This document shows, piece after piece, positions 41,090 through 48,026 of a stretch of DNA of 58,900 nucleotides. Origin of the DNA: Tissierellia bacterium (lineage in GTDB: Bacteria; Bacillota; Clostridia; Tissierellales; Peptoniphilaceae). The stretch lies in the NCBI GenBank assembly GCA_012728755.1, contig JAAYEL010000040.1, positions 1 through 58,900 on the forward strand, read 5' to 3'. Made by a program: the position numbers and the translations under genes. Position 1 is the stretch's first letter; each line of letters starts with the position of its first letter. Below the pieces are notes generated by a model, which was not told where the DNA came from, did no database searches, and saw nothing but the letters and a program-made list of their open reading frames with translations.

Positions 41090-42055
41090 ATGGAAATATT
41101 AAAGATTAAACCTGCTATGAAAGATTATATTTGGGGCGGTAACAGATTAAGAGAACTATTCAATAAAGAATCAAAACTTGATAAGATTGCTGAGACTTGG
41201 GAGCTATCAACAAACAAGGATGGTTTAAGCATCATCGAAGGTGGCGAATATGACAATAAAAACTTTATTGACTATATAAATGAAAAAGGCAATTGCGTAA
41301 TTGGAAAGGATTTTGATAAAGATGAGTTTCCAGTGTTAATCAAATTAATTGATGCTAAGGAAGCTTTATCTATTCAAGTACATCCAGACGATATCTATGG
41401 TAAGAAGTACGAAAACTCACAAGGTAAGACTGAGATGTGGTATATAGTTGATGCTAACGAAGATGCATTTATCTACTATGGATTTAAAGAAGAAGTTACT
41501 AAAGAACAATTAGAAGACTCTATAAATAACAACTACATCTTAGATATTCTTAGAAAAGTTCCAGTTAAAAAAGGTGACTATGTATTTATAGAACCGGGAA
41601 CAATCCATGCTATAGGTGCAGGAATCCTAATTTGTGAGATTCAACAAAATTCAAATGTCACTTATAGAGTTTATGATTATGATAGAGTTGGAAATGATGG
41701 TAAAAAAAGAGAACTTCATATTGGTAAGGCTCAAGATGTAGCAAGACTTAAAGCAAATCCAAACTATGATTTTACAGACGAAAATAATATTAATCCAAAC
41801 TTAGAAAGATTAGTTAGATCTGAGTATTTTGATGTTTTCAAGGCTGACGTTAAAGATGATGCCATTGGATACAAAGTAAATGAAGGAACATATCAAGCGA
41901 TAGTATTTATAGATGGAAAGGGTTCAATCATATTAGAAGATGAATCTAAAATTGAGTTTAAAAAGGGAGATACATACTACATTCCTGCTCAAAAAGAAAC
42001 TACTTACTACCTTGAAGGAAATGGAGAGATGATATTAACAACTCTTCCAATATAA
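41090..42055 (+). CDS. manA: mannose-6-phosphate isomerase, class I
   Basis: ManA interconverts mannose-6-phosphate and fructose-6-phosphate. The 321-residue product has the zinc-binding segments IQVHPDD and KTEMWYIV, and VFIEPGTIHAIGAGILICEIQQ (shown over two parts in the protein) with the conserved histidine and glutamate. This is the short Bacillus-type enzyme. AGGAG precedes the ATG. It is followed by the WalJ-like gene after 45 bp. Confidence 0.94.
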   Translation: MEILKIKPAMKDYIWGGNRLRELFNKESKLDKIAETWELSTNKDGLSIIEGGEYDNKNFIDYINEKGNCVIGKDFDKDEFPVLIKLIDAKEALSIQVHPDDIYGKKYENSQGKTEMWYIVDANEDAFIYYGFKEEVTKEQLEDSINNNYILDILRKVPVKKGDYVFIEPGTIHAIGAGILICEIQQNSNVTYRVYDYDRVGNDGKKRELHIGKAQDVARLKANPNYDFTDENNINPNLERLVRSEYFDVFKADVKDDAIGYKVNEGTYQAIVFIDGKGSIILEDESKIEFKKGDTYYIPAQKETTYYLEGNGEMILTTLPI

Positions 42056-42100
42056 ATTTAGAAGAAAATTATGCCATAAAATTGGCTACTAGGAGGTCCT

Positions 42101-42898
42101 ATGAGAATTTGCTCTTTATCTTCGGGTTCAAAAGGCAATAGTATATTTGTACAATCAAATAAATCAAAGATTCTTGTAGACTGCGGCCATAGTGGAAAGA
42201 TGATTGAATTGCTTTTAAATAGCATTGGTGAAAAGATGAGCGAGATTGATGCTATCTTTGTTACTCATGAGCATAGTGATCATATCAAAGGGGTTGGCGT
42301 ACTTTCCAGACGTTACGATATCCCAATAATCGCAAACGAGAAAACATGGATAGCTATGAAAAGATCGATTGGAGAGATAGCTCCAAAGAACATCCTGGTG
42401 TTTAAGACCAATACATTTTTCACCTACAGAGATATGGATATACACGCGATATCGACATTTCACGATGCGCAAGATCCTGTAGCTTTTATCTTTTATCAAA
42501 AAAATCAAAAGATTTCAATCCTAACGGATACAGGAATCGTTTCAGATAATATGAAAGATGCGATAAGAGGTTCAAATATTTATCTTATCGAGGCAAATCA
42601 TGATATTGAGATGCTTAAAAATGGCAGTTATTCGCCTAGTTTAAAAAGAAGAATTCTTTCAGATTATGGTCATCTATCAAATGACCTAACTAAGCATACT
42701 TTGGAAGAAATCCTACAAGGAAATGGGGAAGCCGTAATACTTGGCCACCTTAGCGAAGAAAACAACCTCGACTATTTAGCTTTTTCAGATGTTCAAAATC
42801 ATCTTGAAGACATCGGCCTAGATACGAACAAAGACATTAGCCTGCGTGTGGCGCCAAAGCTAAAAGCAGATATTATCACTTATTTAGGAGGTTTTTGA
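42101..42898 (+). CDS. metallo-beta-lactamase-fold hydrolase, WalJ/YycJ-like
   Basis: The 265-residue product starts MRICSLSSGSKGNSIFVQS and has the metal motif THEHSDHIKG, plus downstream STFHDAQD, LTDTG and HLSEENN. These match YycJ (WalJ), a nuclease-like protein linked to cell-wall and replication control. In Bacillus it lies next to rlmH-like genes in the walK region. Here it overlaps rlmH by 1 bp but no walRK pair is in the window. Confidence 0.92.
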   Translation: MRICSLSSGSKGNSIFVQSNKSKILVDCGHSGKMIELLLNSIGEKMSEIDAIFVTHEHSDHIKGVGVLSRRYDIPIIANEKTWIAMKRSIGEIAPKNILVFKTNTFFTYRDMDIHAISTFHDAQDPVAFIFYQKNQKISILTDTGIVSDNMKDAIRGSNIYLIEANHDIEMLKNGSYSPSLKRRILSDYGHLSNDLTKHTLEEILQGNGEAVILGHLSEENNLDYLAFSDVQNHLEDIGLDTNKDISLRVAPKLKADIITYLGGF

Positions 42899-43377
42899 TG
42901 AACATAGATATCATTGCCATCGGAGATATTAAGGAAAAATATCTAAAAGATGCCATCAAAGAATACGACAAACGTATCAAACCCTACAGTTCACTAAATA
43001 TTATCGAACTTCCTGAATCAAAACTACCAAACAATCCTTCACCAGCAGACATCAACTCTGCCATGCAAAAAGAAGGTGAGAAAATCCTTGAGAAAATCAA
43101 CCCTCGCGCCTATGTGATAGCCCTTTGTATCGAAGGGAAGCAACTTTCAAGTGAAGCCTTCTCAGGTAGCATACAAAACATCACCATAGAAGGTTATAGC
43201 GAGATAGCTTTTATCATTGGTGGCTCAAATGGCCTATCAAACGAGGTCAAACAACGCGCCAATCACAAACTATCCTTTTCAAAGATGACTTTCCCGCATC
43301 AACTTATGCGCGTCATCCTAATGGAACAAATATATCGCGCCTTTCGCATCATGCGAAACGAGCCGTACCATAAATAG
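42898..43377 (+). CDS. rlmH: 23S rRNA (pseudouridine1915-N3)-methyltransferase RlmH
   Basis: RlmH methylates pseudouridine 1915 in helix 69 of 23S rRNA. From ATG 42898 the product is 159 residues, starting MNIDIIAIGDIKEKYLKDAI. The SPOUT-fold segments AFIIGGSNGLSNEV and LSFSKMTFPHQLMRVILMEQ are present. The ATG overlaps the upstream stop (TGATG), and AGGAGG sits 5-6 bp before it. A TTG one codon upstream is rejected. Confidence 0.96.
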   Translation: MNIDIIAIGDIKEKYLKDAIKEYDKRIKPYSSLNIIELPESKLPNNPSPADINSAMQKEGEKILEKINPRAYVIALCIEGKQLSSEAFSGSIQNITIEGYSEIAFIIGGSNGLSNEVKQRANHKLSFSKMTFPHQLMRVILMEQIYRAFRIMRNEPYHK

Positions 43378-43528
43378 CTTTTCAAGAAAAATTTTTCGAG
43401 AGCTGGTCCTCAGGGCGAGGCTTGTTAGATAAGTAAAAGTTCGCTGTTCATATATTGAGCAGCGAACTTTTTTTATCTAATCGTCGCCTCATCCCTTGCG
43501 GAGGCTTCGAAAAATTCGTCTCGAAAAG
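43378..43528. repeat. 151-bp imperfect palindrome after rlmH
   Basis: Two 69-bp arms (43378-43446 and 43460-43528) are imperfect inverted copies around a 13-bp centre. The outer 20 bp (CTTTTC..AGA...AATTTTTC) match 17 of 20, and the inner part TTAGATAA...AAAGTTCGCTG matches almost fully. The middle is conserved with indels (AGGG and GAGGC blocks). It begins immediately after the rlmH stop. The inner 35 bp acts as a terminator; the rest resembles a miniature inverted-repeat element or long RNA hairpin. Confidence 0.75.
43436..43474 (+). terminator. terminator of the manA-walJ-rlmH region
   Basis: AAAGTTCGCTG (43436-43446), 13-nt loop, CAGCGAACTTT (43460-43470), continuing into seven T. It is the core of the larger palindrome. 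Confidence 0.85.
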
Positions 43529-43770
43529 CATAAGGGTTGGGGAGCTAGGGTTGTTTCGGTGTATGCGGATTTTTTCATGGAAAAGTATAAGGTTGGGTGT
43601 ATGGGCTTTTGTGGTGTAGATGAGGGTTGTGCCGTTCGAAGGGTTAAGAAGAAGGAAGATTTCGACTCTCGTCGAAATCTTCTATGAAAATACAAAAGTG
43701 GCTTGCTTCGCAAGCTTCTTTTTAGAAGGGGGAAGGGAGCGACCTAAGGGTCGCTGTTTTTATTGTGGGT
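43529..43770. other. non-coding stretch with three strong hairpins
   Basis: I see no supported gene here; short open frames on both strands lack ribosome-binding sites. The DNA has more G than its surroundings. Three hairpins are clear: a 12-bp perfect stem GAAGATTTCGAC/GTCGAAATCTTC (43655-43682); GCTTGC/GCAAGC with a T-rich tail (43701-43725); and AGCGACC/GGTCGCT with GTTTTTATT (43738-43765). The last lies 19 bp before array A, and a near-identical hairpin lies 20 bp before array C. Confidence 0.7.
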
Positions 43771-43774
43771 GACT

Positions 43775-44084
43775 TTTCCTACGAGATGGTGGATGAGGTA
43801 AATTTCTTAGGGGTGTTTGTGGTTGGAATTCCCTAAGACACAGAAGAAACTGGATGAATCTCAGGGAAGTTTAGTTAGGAAATTCCCTAAGATATAAATG
43901 AAACTCTTTGATTCTTAGGGAAAATCAGCTTTGAAATTCCCTAAAACATTCATAAAACCACTCAATCATTAGGGAAAAAGGGACTGAACTATCCCTAAGA
44001 TATTGAGTAGAATACACGCGTCTTAGGGAAAATGTTGTTCAAATGCCCCTAAGAAAACTACAGTAGTTTCTGTGTCTTAGGGAA
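43775..44084. repeat. array A: six inverted-repeat units, 54-bp period
   Basis: Six units start at 43775, 43829, 43883, 43937, 43991 and 44045, exactly 54 bp apart. Each is a 10-bp left arm (consensus TTCCCTAAGA), a 20-bp variable loop, a 10-bp right arm (TCTTAGGGAA) and a 14-bp variable linker. The first unit is the most divergent (TTTCCTACGA / TCTTAGGGGT). Unit three is a perfect 10-bp inverted repeat. No reading frame runs through it. Loops have no fixed sequence. I do not recognise this as CRISPR, attC, BOX or REP. Confidence 0.93.
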
Positions 44085-44345
44085 TCGCGCAAAAGACAAG
44101 GTTCTTTGAGCGATACCTTCCTCATTTTATAGGTAGGTAGCTATCTTCGTGATCATCTTTTAAAGTAAAAGGAACCGACCATCCTTTGCTAGTTTTATTT
44201 TGAAAGAATCATGATATACATATCTTTTCTTGTGGATAGTTGTTTAAATCATTCATTTGACTTATTATACATGATGGTTTTAAATTTGGACTTTATGTAG
44301 GAATTAATACGGTTATTTAGTCCAATATATAATGATAAACTAATA
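44085..44345. other. intergenic region between array A and the Mor-like gene
   Basis: After the last unit the sequence reads AATCGC and continues for 260 bp with no gene and no further repeat unit. It is AT-rich towards its right end, where a promoter for the downstream gene is visible. Confidence 0.6.
44304..44333 (+). promoter_or_regulatory. promoter of the accessory operon
   Basis: TTAATA (44304-44309), 18 bp, TATAAT (44328-44333), about 28 bp before the TTG start of the Mor-like gene. Confidence 0.5.
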
Positions 44346-44360
44346 AAAGGAGGTATTATA

Positions 44361-44654
44361 TTGAATGATTTTGAAGTGGATTTAATAGATTTACAATCGG
44401 TTTACAGAGAACTCGTTGATTTGGTAGGCTTGGAGAATACAATAAAAATATTTAAGCAATATAAAGGTTTATATATTCATTTTCCAATGCGGTTTTTTTC
44501 AAGTGATGGTCTGTACAATATTGTAAAAAGAGAATTTAATGGTTGCAATTCAAAAGAAATAGCAAGAAAGTATGGTTATTCGTTAAGGCATATTAATAGA
44601 GTTATCAGTAAAAATATTGACGAAAATAATTTAATTAAAGGAGAAATGGGATGA
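44361..44654 (+). CDS. Mor-like helix-turn-helix transcriptional regulator
   Basis: The 97-residue product has an N-terminal helical segment and then YKGLYIHFPMRF followed by GCNSKEIARKYGYSLRHINRVIS, the strand plus helix-turn-helix arrangement of Mor-family activators (known from phage Mu middle transcription). The start is TTG at 44361, 7 bp after AGGAGG (44348-44353); the ATG four bases later is out of frame. Its stop overlaps the ATG of the zinc-ribbon gene. It probably regulates the adjacent genes, but this is inference. Confidence 0.72.
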   Translation: MNDFEVDLIDLQSVYRELVDLVGLENTIKIFKQYKGLYIHFPMRFFSSDGLYNIVKREFNGCNSKEIARKYGYSLRHINRVISKNIDENNLIKGEMG

Positions 44655-45352
44655 ATTGTAAGAATTGTGGAACAAAATTATCGGATAATGCTGAGTACTG
44701 CACTTCATGTGGTAGAAAGCCTTTAGACGGCAATAAATTTTGTTCGAACTGTGGTAATGGATTAAACGCACATCAAGAGGTATGCCTGAATTGTGGCACC
44801 AGTGTTAATAGCTTTAACACAAGAGTGAACTCAGCAAAAAATACAGCTAATGATGGTAAAGTACACTGTAGAAATTGTGGATCAAGTATTGATAGTAAAG
44901 CTGAAATATGCGTTAACTGTGGTAGTAAACCTCTAAATGGTAATCATTATTGCCAAAATTGTGGTTCCGATACAACTGCCATACAGGAAATTTGTACAAG
45001 TTGCGGTGTAAAACTTAAAACAAGTAGTAAAGTTTATTCATCTAGTAGTAGCGTAAGGAATGATTATGAAGATGATTTAGATGACTATTGGAAAGCAGAA
45101 TTTAATAAGATTGAGTCTTCAAATGAAACATATAAAGGAAAATGGAATTGGGCAGCGTTCCTTGCTAACCCTATTTTGTCTTTTGTAAAAGGTATGTGGA
45201 AAATGGGAATAATTGTATTAATCTTATCTATATTCACATATGGTATAGCATATGTTGCATTAAATATCTTTATGGGATTAAAGGGGAATTATATGTATTA
45301 TAAATTTAAAAAAGAGGGAGATGAGTTCCCATTTCTTTCTGTGTTCAAGTAA
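44651..45352 (+). CDS. zinc-ribbon membrane protein with eight CxxC motifs
   Basis: The 233-residue product has an N-terminal half with eight CxxC knuckles, enough for four zinc ribbons. The block CKNCGTKLSDNAEYCTSCG (residues 3-21) through CLNCG recurs as CRNCG... through CTSCG, so the region is an internal duplication. A Ser-rich linker follows, then DDYWKAEFNKIE and KGKWNWAAFLANP, and two membrane helices, resembling DUF2628-type tails. It overlaps the upstream gene by 4 bp. The C-terminal part is paralogous to the next gene's. Confidence 0.82.
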   Translation: MNCKNCGTKLSDNAEYCTSCGRKPLDGNKFCSNCGNGLNAHQEVCLNCGTSVNSFNTRVNSAKNTANDGKVHCRNCGSSIDSKAEICVNCGSKPLNGNHYCQNCGSDTTAIQEICTSCGVKLKTSSKVYSSSSSVRNDYEDDLDDYWKAEFNKIESSNETYKGKWNWAAFLANPILSFVKGMWKMGIIVLILSIFTYGIAYVALNIFMGLKGNYMYYKFKKEGDEFPFLSVFK

Positions 45353-45378
45353 AAAATTTTGTAATTATGTTATTGTAT

Positions 45379-45403
45379 GGGGCTGGTAACAGCCTCTTTT
45401 TTT
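45379..45403 (+). terminator. hairpin between the two zinc-ribbon genes
   Basis: GGCTG (45381-45385), loop GTAA, CAGCC (45390-45394), then TC and seven T. It may reduce read-through into the second zinc-ribbon gene. Confidence 0.75.
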
Positions 45404-45415
45404 AAGGAGAATATT

Positions 45416-45862
45416 ATGCAGTGTAGAAATTGCGGGGCAAGTATGCCGATAGGAAATGAATATTGTCTTGCTTGTGGTGTCAAGTCAGAACGGGAGTATC
45501 TAAGCACATACTGGAAAAAAGAATTTGATAAGATTGAAGCAAGAAATGAACGATATAAAGGAAAGTGGAACTGGGTAGCTTTTTTTACATCACCCATTTG
45601 GTTTTTCACAAAAGGAATGTGGAAGAAGTCATTATTACTGTTTGCTTTATTGTTTCTAACTATAGACTTTGGTTTGTTCCCCCTATTTACATACATATAT
45701 GGAGGGGCTAGAGCGAATTATTCGTACTATAAGTATATGGTAGAGAAGCAAGATTTCACGGAAAATATTGGAATTAAGATATTGCTAGTGCTTACAGTAC
45801 TTATTTTAGTAGTTATTAATATTTTTTACTACTCACAAGGTATCGAAGATATACTAATATAA
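45416..45862 (+). CDS. short zinc-ribbon membrane protein, paralogue of the upstream gene
   Basis: From ATG 45416 (AAGGAGA 6 bp upstream) the product is 148 residues; an upstream ATG inside the terminator hairpin is rejected. One zinc ribbon (CRNCGASMPIGNEYCLACG) precedes YWKKEFDKIEARNERYKGKW and about three membrane helices. The segment from YWK to GMWKK closely matches the upstream 233-residue protein, so the two arose by duplication with loss or gain of zinc ribbons. Function is unknown. Confidence 0.8.
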   Translation: MQCRNCGASMPIGNEYCLACGVKSEREYLSTYWKKEFDKIEARNERYKGKWNWVAFFTSPIWFFTKGMWKKSLLLFALLFLTIDFGLFPLFTYIYGGARANYSYYKYMVEKQDFTENIGIKILLVLTVLILVVINIFYYSQGIEDILI

Positions 45863-45880
45863 TGGATGAAAGGAACACAT

Positions 45881-46537
45881 ATGAAGAGAAGTATTATTAA
45901 TTTTTTTATGGTATTATGTTTTCTAACTCTTGTATCTTGTGGACAAGTTGAGAATGTTTCCATAGAAGAGGGTAAAACATTAGAAGATTCGATTGATGTA
46001 TCTAGGCAACAAAAAGAAGATGAGTTTAACAAATTAAACGAGCGATATGAACAATTAAAAAGTGACTATCAAAAACTTGAAAGGGATATAAAAGATAAAC
46101 AAAAAGAGTTTGACGAATTGGAAAATGACATAATAGGTAAAGGGCAAATCCTAAGAGATTTAAATCATGCAAAGTCATTTGCAGAAGAAGAATTAAATGA
46201 ATTAATTAATCAAAAGAACGATGAGCTTAACAATAGTTTTTACCAAACAAAACCTATTATTGGTAGATATTTCGAGAATGAGCAAGAGGCTATAGATTAT
46301 TATACAACATATTATCAACCAGGTGAAACCATATATTATGATGGGAAAAAATATGAGGAATATTACTATGGTGAACCCGAAGAAGATGGGTTTAGGCCAA
46401 GGTATCATGTAACAAAAATATTAGATCCTGAGACATATGTCGTTAATCAAAACGGACCTACTCAAGGGGATTGGAGTTTTGAAATTGGAGATCGAACTTT
46501 TAACAATATAGCAAGAAAGTACAACATATATAGGTAA
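45881..46537 (+). CDS. predicted lipoprotein with coiled coil
   Basis: From ATG 45881, 6 bp after AAAGGA, the product is 218 residues. It has a lipoprotein signal MKRSIINFFMVLCFLTLVSC with the lipobox LVSC (lipidated Cys20), then about 90 residues of charged coiled coil (EFNKLNERYEQLKSDYQKLE and following). The C-terminal domain is rich in Tyr and acidic residues (YYTTYYQPGETIYYDGKKYE). I recognise no family. It ends in a terminator and is the last gene of the accessory operon. Confidence 0.75.
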   Translation: MKRSIINFFMVLCFLTLVSCGQVENVSIEEGKTLEDSIDVSRQQKEDEFNKLNERYEQLKSDYQKLERDIKDKQKEFDELENDIIGKGQILRDLNHAKSFAEEELNELINQKNDELNNSFYQTKPIIGRYFENEQEAIDYYTTYYQPGETIYYDGKKYEEYYYGEPEEDGFRPRYHVTKILDPETYVVNQNGPTQGDWSFEIGDRTFNNIARKYNIYR

Positions 46538-46562
46538 AATTTAAAGAATATATTATAAAAAG

Positions 46563-46588
46563 AAACTTGCTAAGGCAAGTTTTTTTGG
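46563..46588 (+). terminator. terminator of the lipoprotein gene
   Basis: AAACTTGC (46563-46570), loop TAAG, GCAAGTTT (46575-46582), followed by T-rich sequence. Confidence 0.85.
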
Positions 46589-46755
46589 TTTAAAACAACA
46601 ACTATTTAGAAAATTCTAGATAGCATATTCAAAAGGCTACTTTTTAGATAAAAACCATCTACTTTTACAGAAAATAGTTTGTAAAAAATTCTTAACAATA
46701 ATGATAATAATTTGTGTGAGATATATGTAATGATATATACAAAGGAGGTAGAGTT

Positions 46756-47544
46756 ATGAACATACCAAAAACTGAGCATGAGCGAATGAAGTTCATCCAT
46801 AATATGCTAAAAAAAATTGATAAACCAAAAGTTGAAGGCTGTCTAATAATTTATTACAGAAAGAAATATCCAGAATATTACCATTCATTTTGGGATAAAG
46901 AAAAGAAAAAGGAAACTAGGATTTATTTAAAAAAAGATATGATTTCTTTGATAAAACAATTAGCTATGAAGGAATATTATGAAAGTCTAGAGAGAGTATT
47001 AAACCAGATTCAAGGTATGATGAGACGTTATCGCCAAACTGACGCCCTTAAATCCATAGATGATATATATGAATCGTACCAGCCGATAAAGAAAGCGTTG
47101 ATTAAACCAATTATCCCAACTTATCGTATGATGGTTGAACAGTGGAAGGCTAGCTGTATTAAGTCTGACTATCCCTTTGGAACAAATGAGATTTACACAA
47201 AAAAGGGGGAGCGTGTTAGGTCGAAAAGTGAAAAGATTTTAGCGGATACTTTTTTTGATAAAGGGATTGATTATGTTTATGAAGCGCGCTTAGATTTGAA
47301 GGATGGAAGTGCAATATATCCGGATTTTACATTTTTACATCCAAGGACTAGGGAATTTATCTATTGGGAACATAATGGTAAAATGAACGACCTCACTTAT
47401 GTTCATAAGGCTATTAGAAGAATTATAAGGTACGAACGTGCGGGGATTTATCAAAATGACAGACTGGTAGTAACTTATGAATCAGTAGATTTGTCGTTAA
47501 GCCCAGCATTGGTTGAGTCACTAATAGAACGTTATTTGTTATAA
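46756..47544 (+). CDS. predicted PD-(D/E)XK-fold nuclease-like protein
   Basis: The 262-residue product has a helical, basic N-terminal half and a C-terminal domain with RSKSEKILAD (Glu159), DYVYEARLDLKDGSAIYPDF (Asp190) and YWEHNGKM (Glu205), the spacing expected for a PD-(D/E)XK active site. Similar stand-alone proteins are common and uncharacterised in Firmicutes. A GGAGG site precedes the ATG. It has an extended -10 (TGATATATA at about 46731-46739). Array B begins 24 bp after its stop. The fold is inferred. Confidence 0.65.
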   Translation: MNIPKTEHERMKFIHNMLKKIDKPKVEGCLIIYYRKKYPEYYHSFWDKEKKKETRIYLKKDMISLIKQLAMKEYYESLERVLNQIQGMMRRYRQTDALKSIDDIYESYQPIKKALIKPIIPTYRMMVEQWKASCIKSDYPFGTNEIYTKKGERVRSKSEKILADTFFDKGIDYVYEARLDLKDGSAIYPDFTFLHPRTREFIYWEHNGKMNDLTYVHKAIRRIIRYERAGIYQNDRLVVTYESVDLSLSPALVESLIERYLL

Positions 47545-47568
47545 AGAGGATATCTCATGTGAAATGGA

Positions 47569-47878
47569 GTCCCTAAGATACAGACAAAAGTATGAGTTTC
47601 TTAGGGGCGCTTATATCAAGAATTCCCTAAGATAAAGAGAAAAAAGCTAGATTCTTAGGAGTTTTGAGGCTATAAATTCCCTACGATAGGGCATAAAGAC
47701 TTCGTGTCTTAGGGAAAATTAACTTGAAAATTCCCTAAGGCATCAAGTAAAATGCTCGTATCTTAGGAAAAAATTGACTGAAATGTCCCTAAGACATCAA
47801 GTAAAATGCTCGTATCTTAGGGAAAAAGTGACCGAAACGTCCCTAAGAAAACCTGTAAAATGCCAGTGTCTTAGGGAA
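47569..47878. repeat. array B: six inverted-repeat units, 54-bp period
   Basis: Six units start at 47569, 47623, 47677, 47731, 47785 and 47839, again exactly 54 bp apart, with the same 10-20-10-14 layout and arms as array A. The loops of units four and five are identical (CATCAAGTAAAATGCTCGTA), and loop six shares TGTAAAATGC with them, so units have duplicated recently. The right end, TCTTAGGGAATCGC, matches that of array A in the same orientation, so the arrays are direct repeats around 44.08-47.57 kb. Confidence 0.93.
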
Positions 47879-47884
47879 TCGCCC

Positions 47885-48020
47885 AACAGGCTTCAATTTC
47901 CCCCCACACCTACCTACCTTCTTCTTTGTTCAGATCTTAATAGATAATTTGTCAGTTGTGTGGTAAAATCTATTTCATAAAATGTAGAGGGATGACCTAG
48001 GGGGTTTTGATATAGACAGG
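47885..48020. other. intergenic region before the TtcA-like gene
   Basis: It contains a C-rich tract (CCCCCCACACC) and an extended -10 (TGGTAAAAT, hexamer 47964-47969). No gene or further repeat unit is visible. Confidence 0.55.
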
Positions 48021-48026
48021 GATTAT

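Noticed and set aside
43489..43713. Overlapping open frames on both strands (63 and 74 codons) between rlmH and array A
   Set aside because: No ribosome-binding site, odd composition, and they run through strong hairpins and the palindrome; no family resemblance.
43775..44084. Array A as a CRISPR array
   Set aside because: Conserved parts are 10-bp inverted arms alternating in orientation, not direct repeats of 23-47 bp; no cas gene in the window; loops duplicate internally.
43775..44084. Array units as a series of terminators
   Set aside because: Right arms are followed by A-rich linkers, not T-runs, and loops of 20 nt are too long for typical terminators.
45377..45415. ATG 45377 as start of the second zinc-ribbon gene
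   Set aside because: It lies in the terminator hairpin; ATG 45416 has AAGGAGA upstream and starts the zinc ribbon.
44131..47919. AGGTAGGTAG at 44131-44140 and its reverse complement at 47910-47919 as terminal inverted repeats of a mobile element
   Set aside because: Only 10 bp, low-complexity sequence, no target duplication and no transposase; could be chance.
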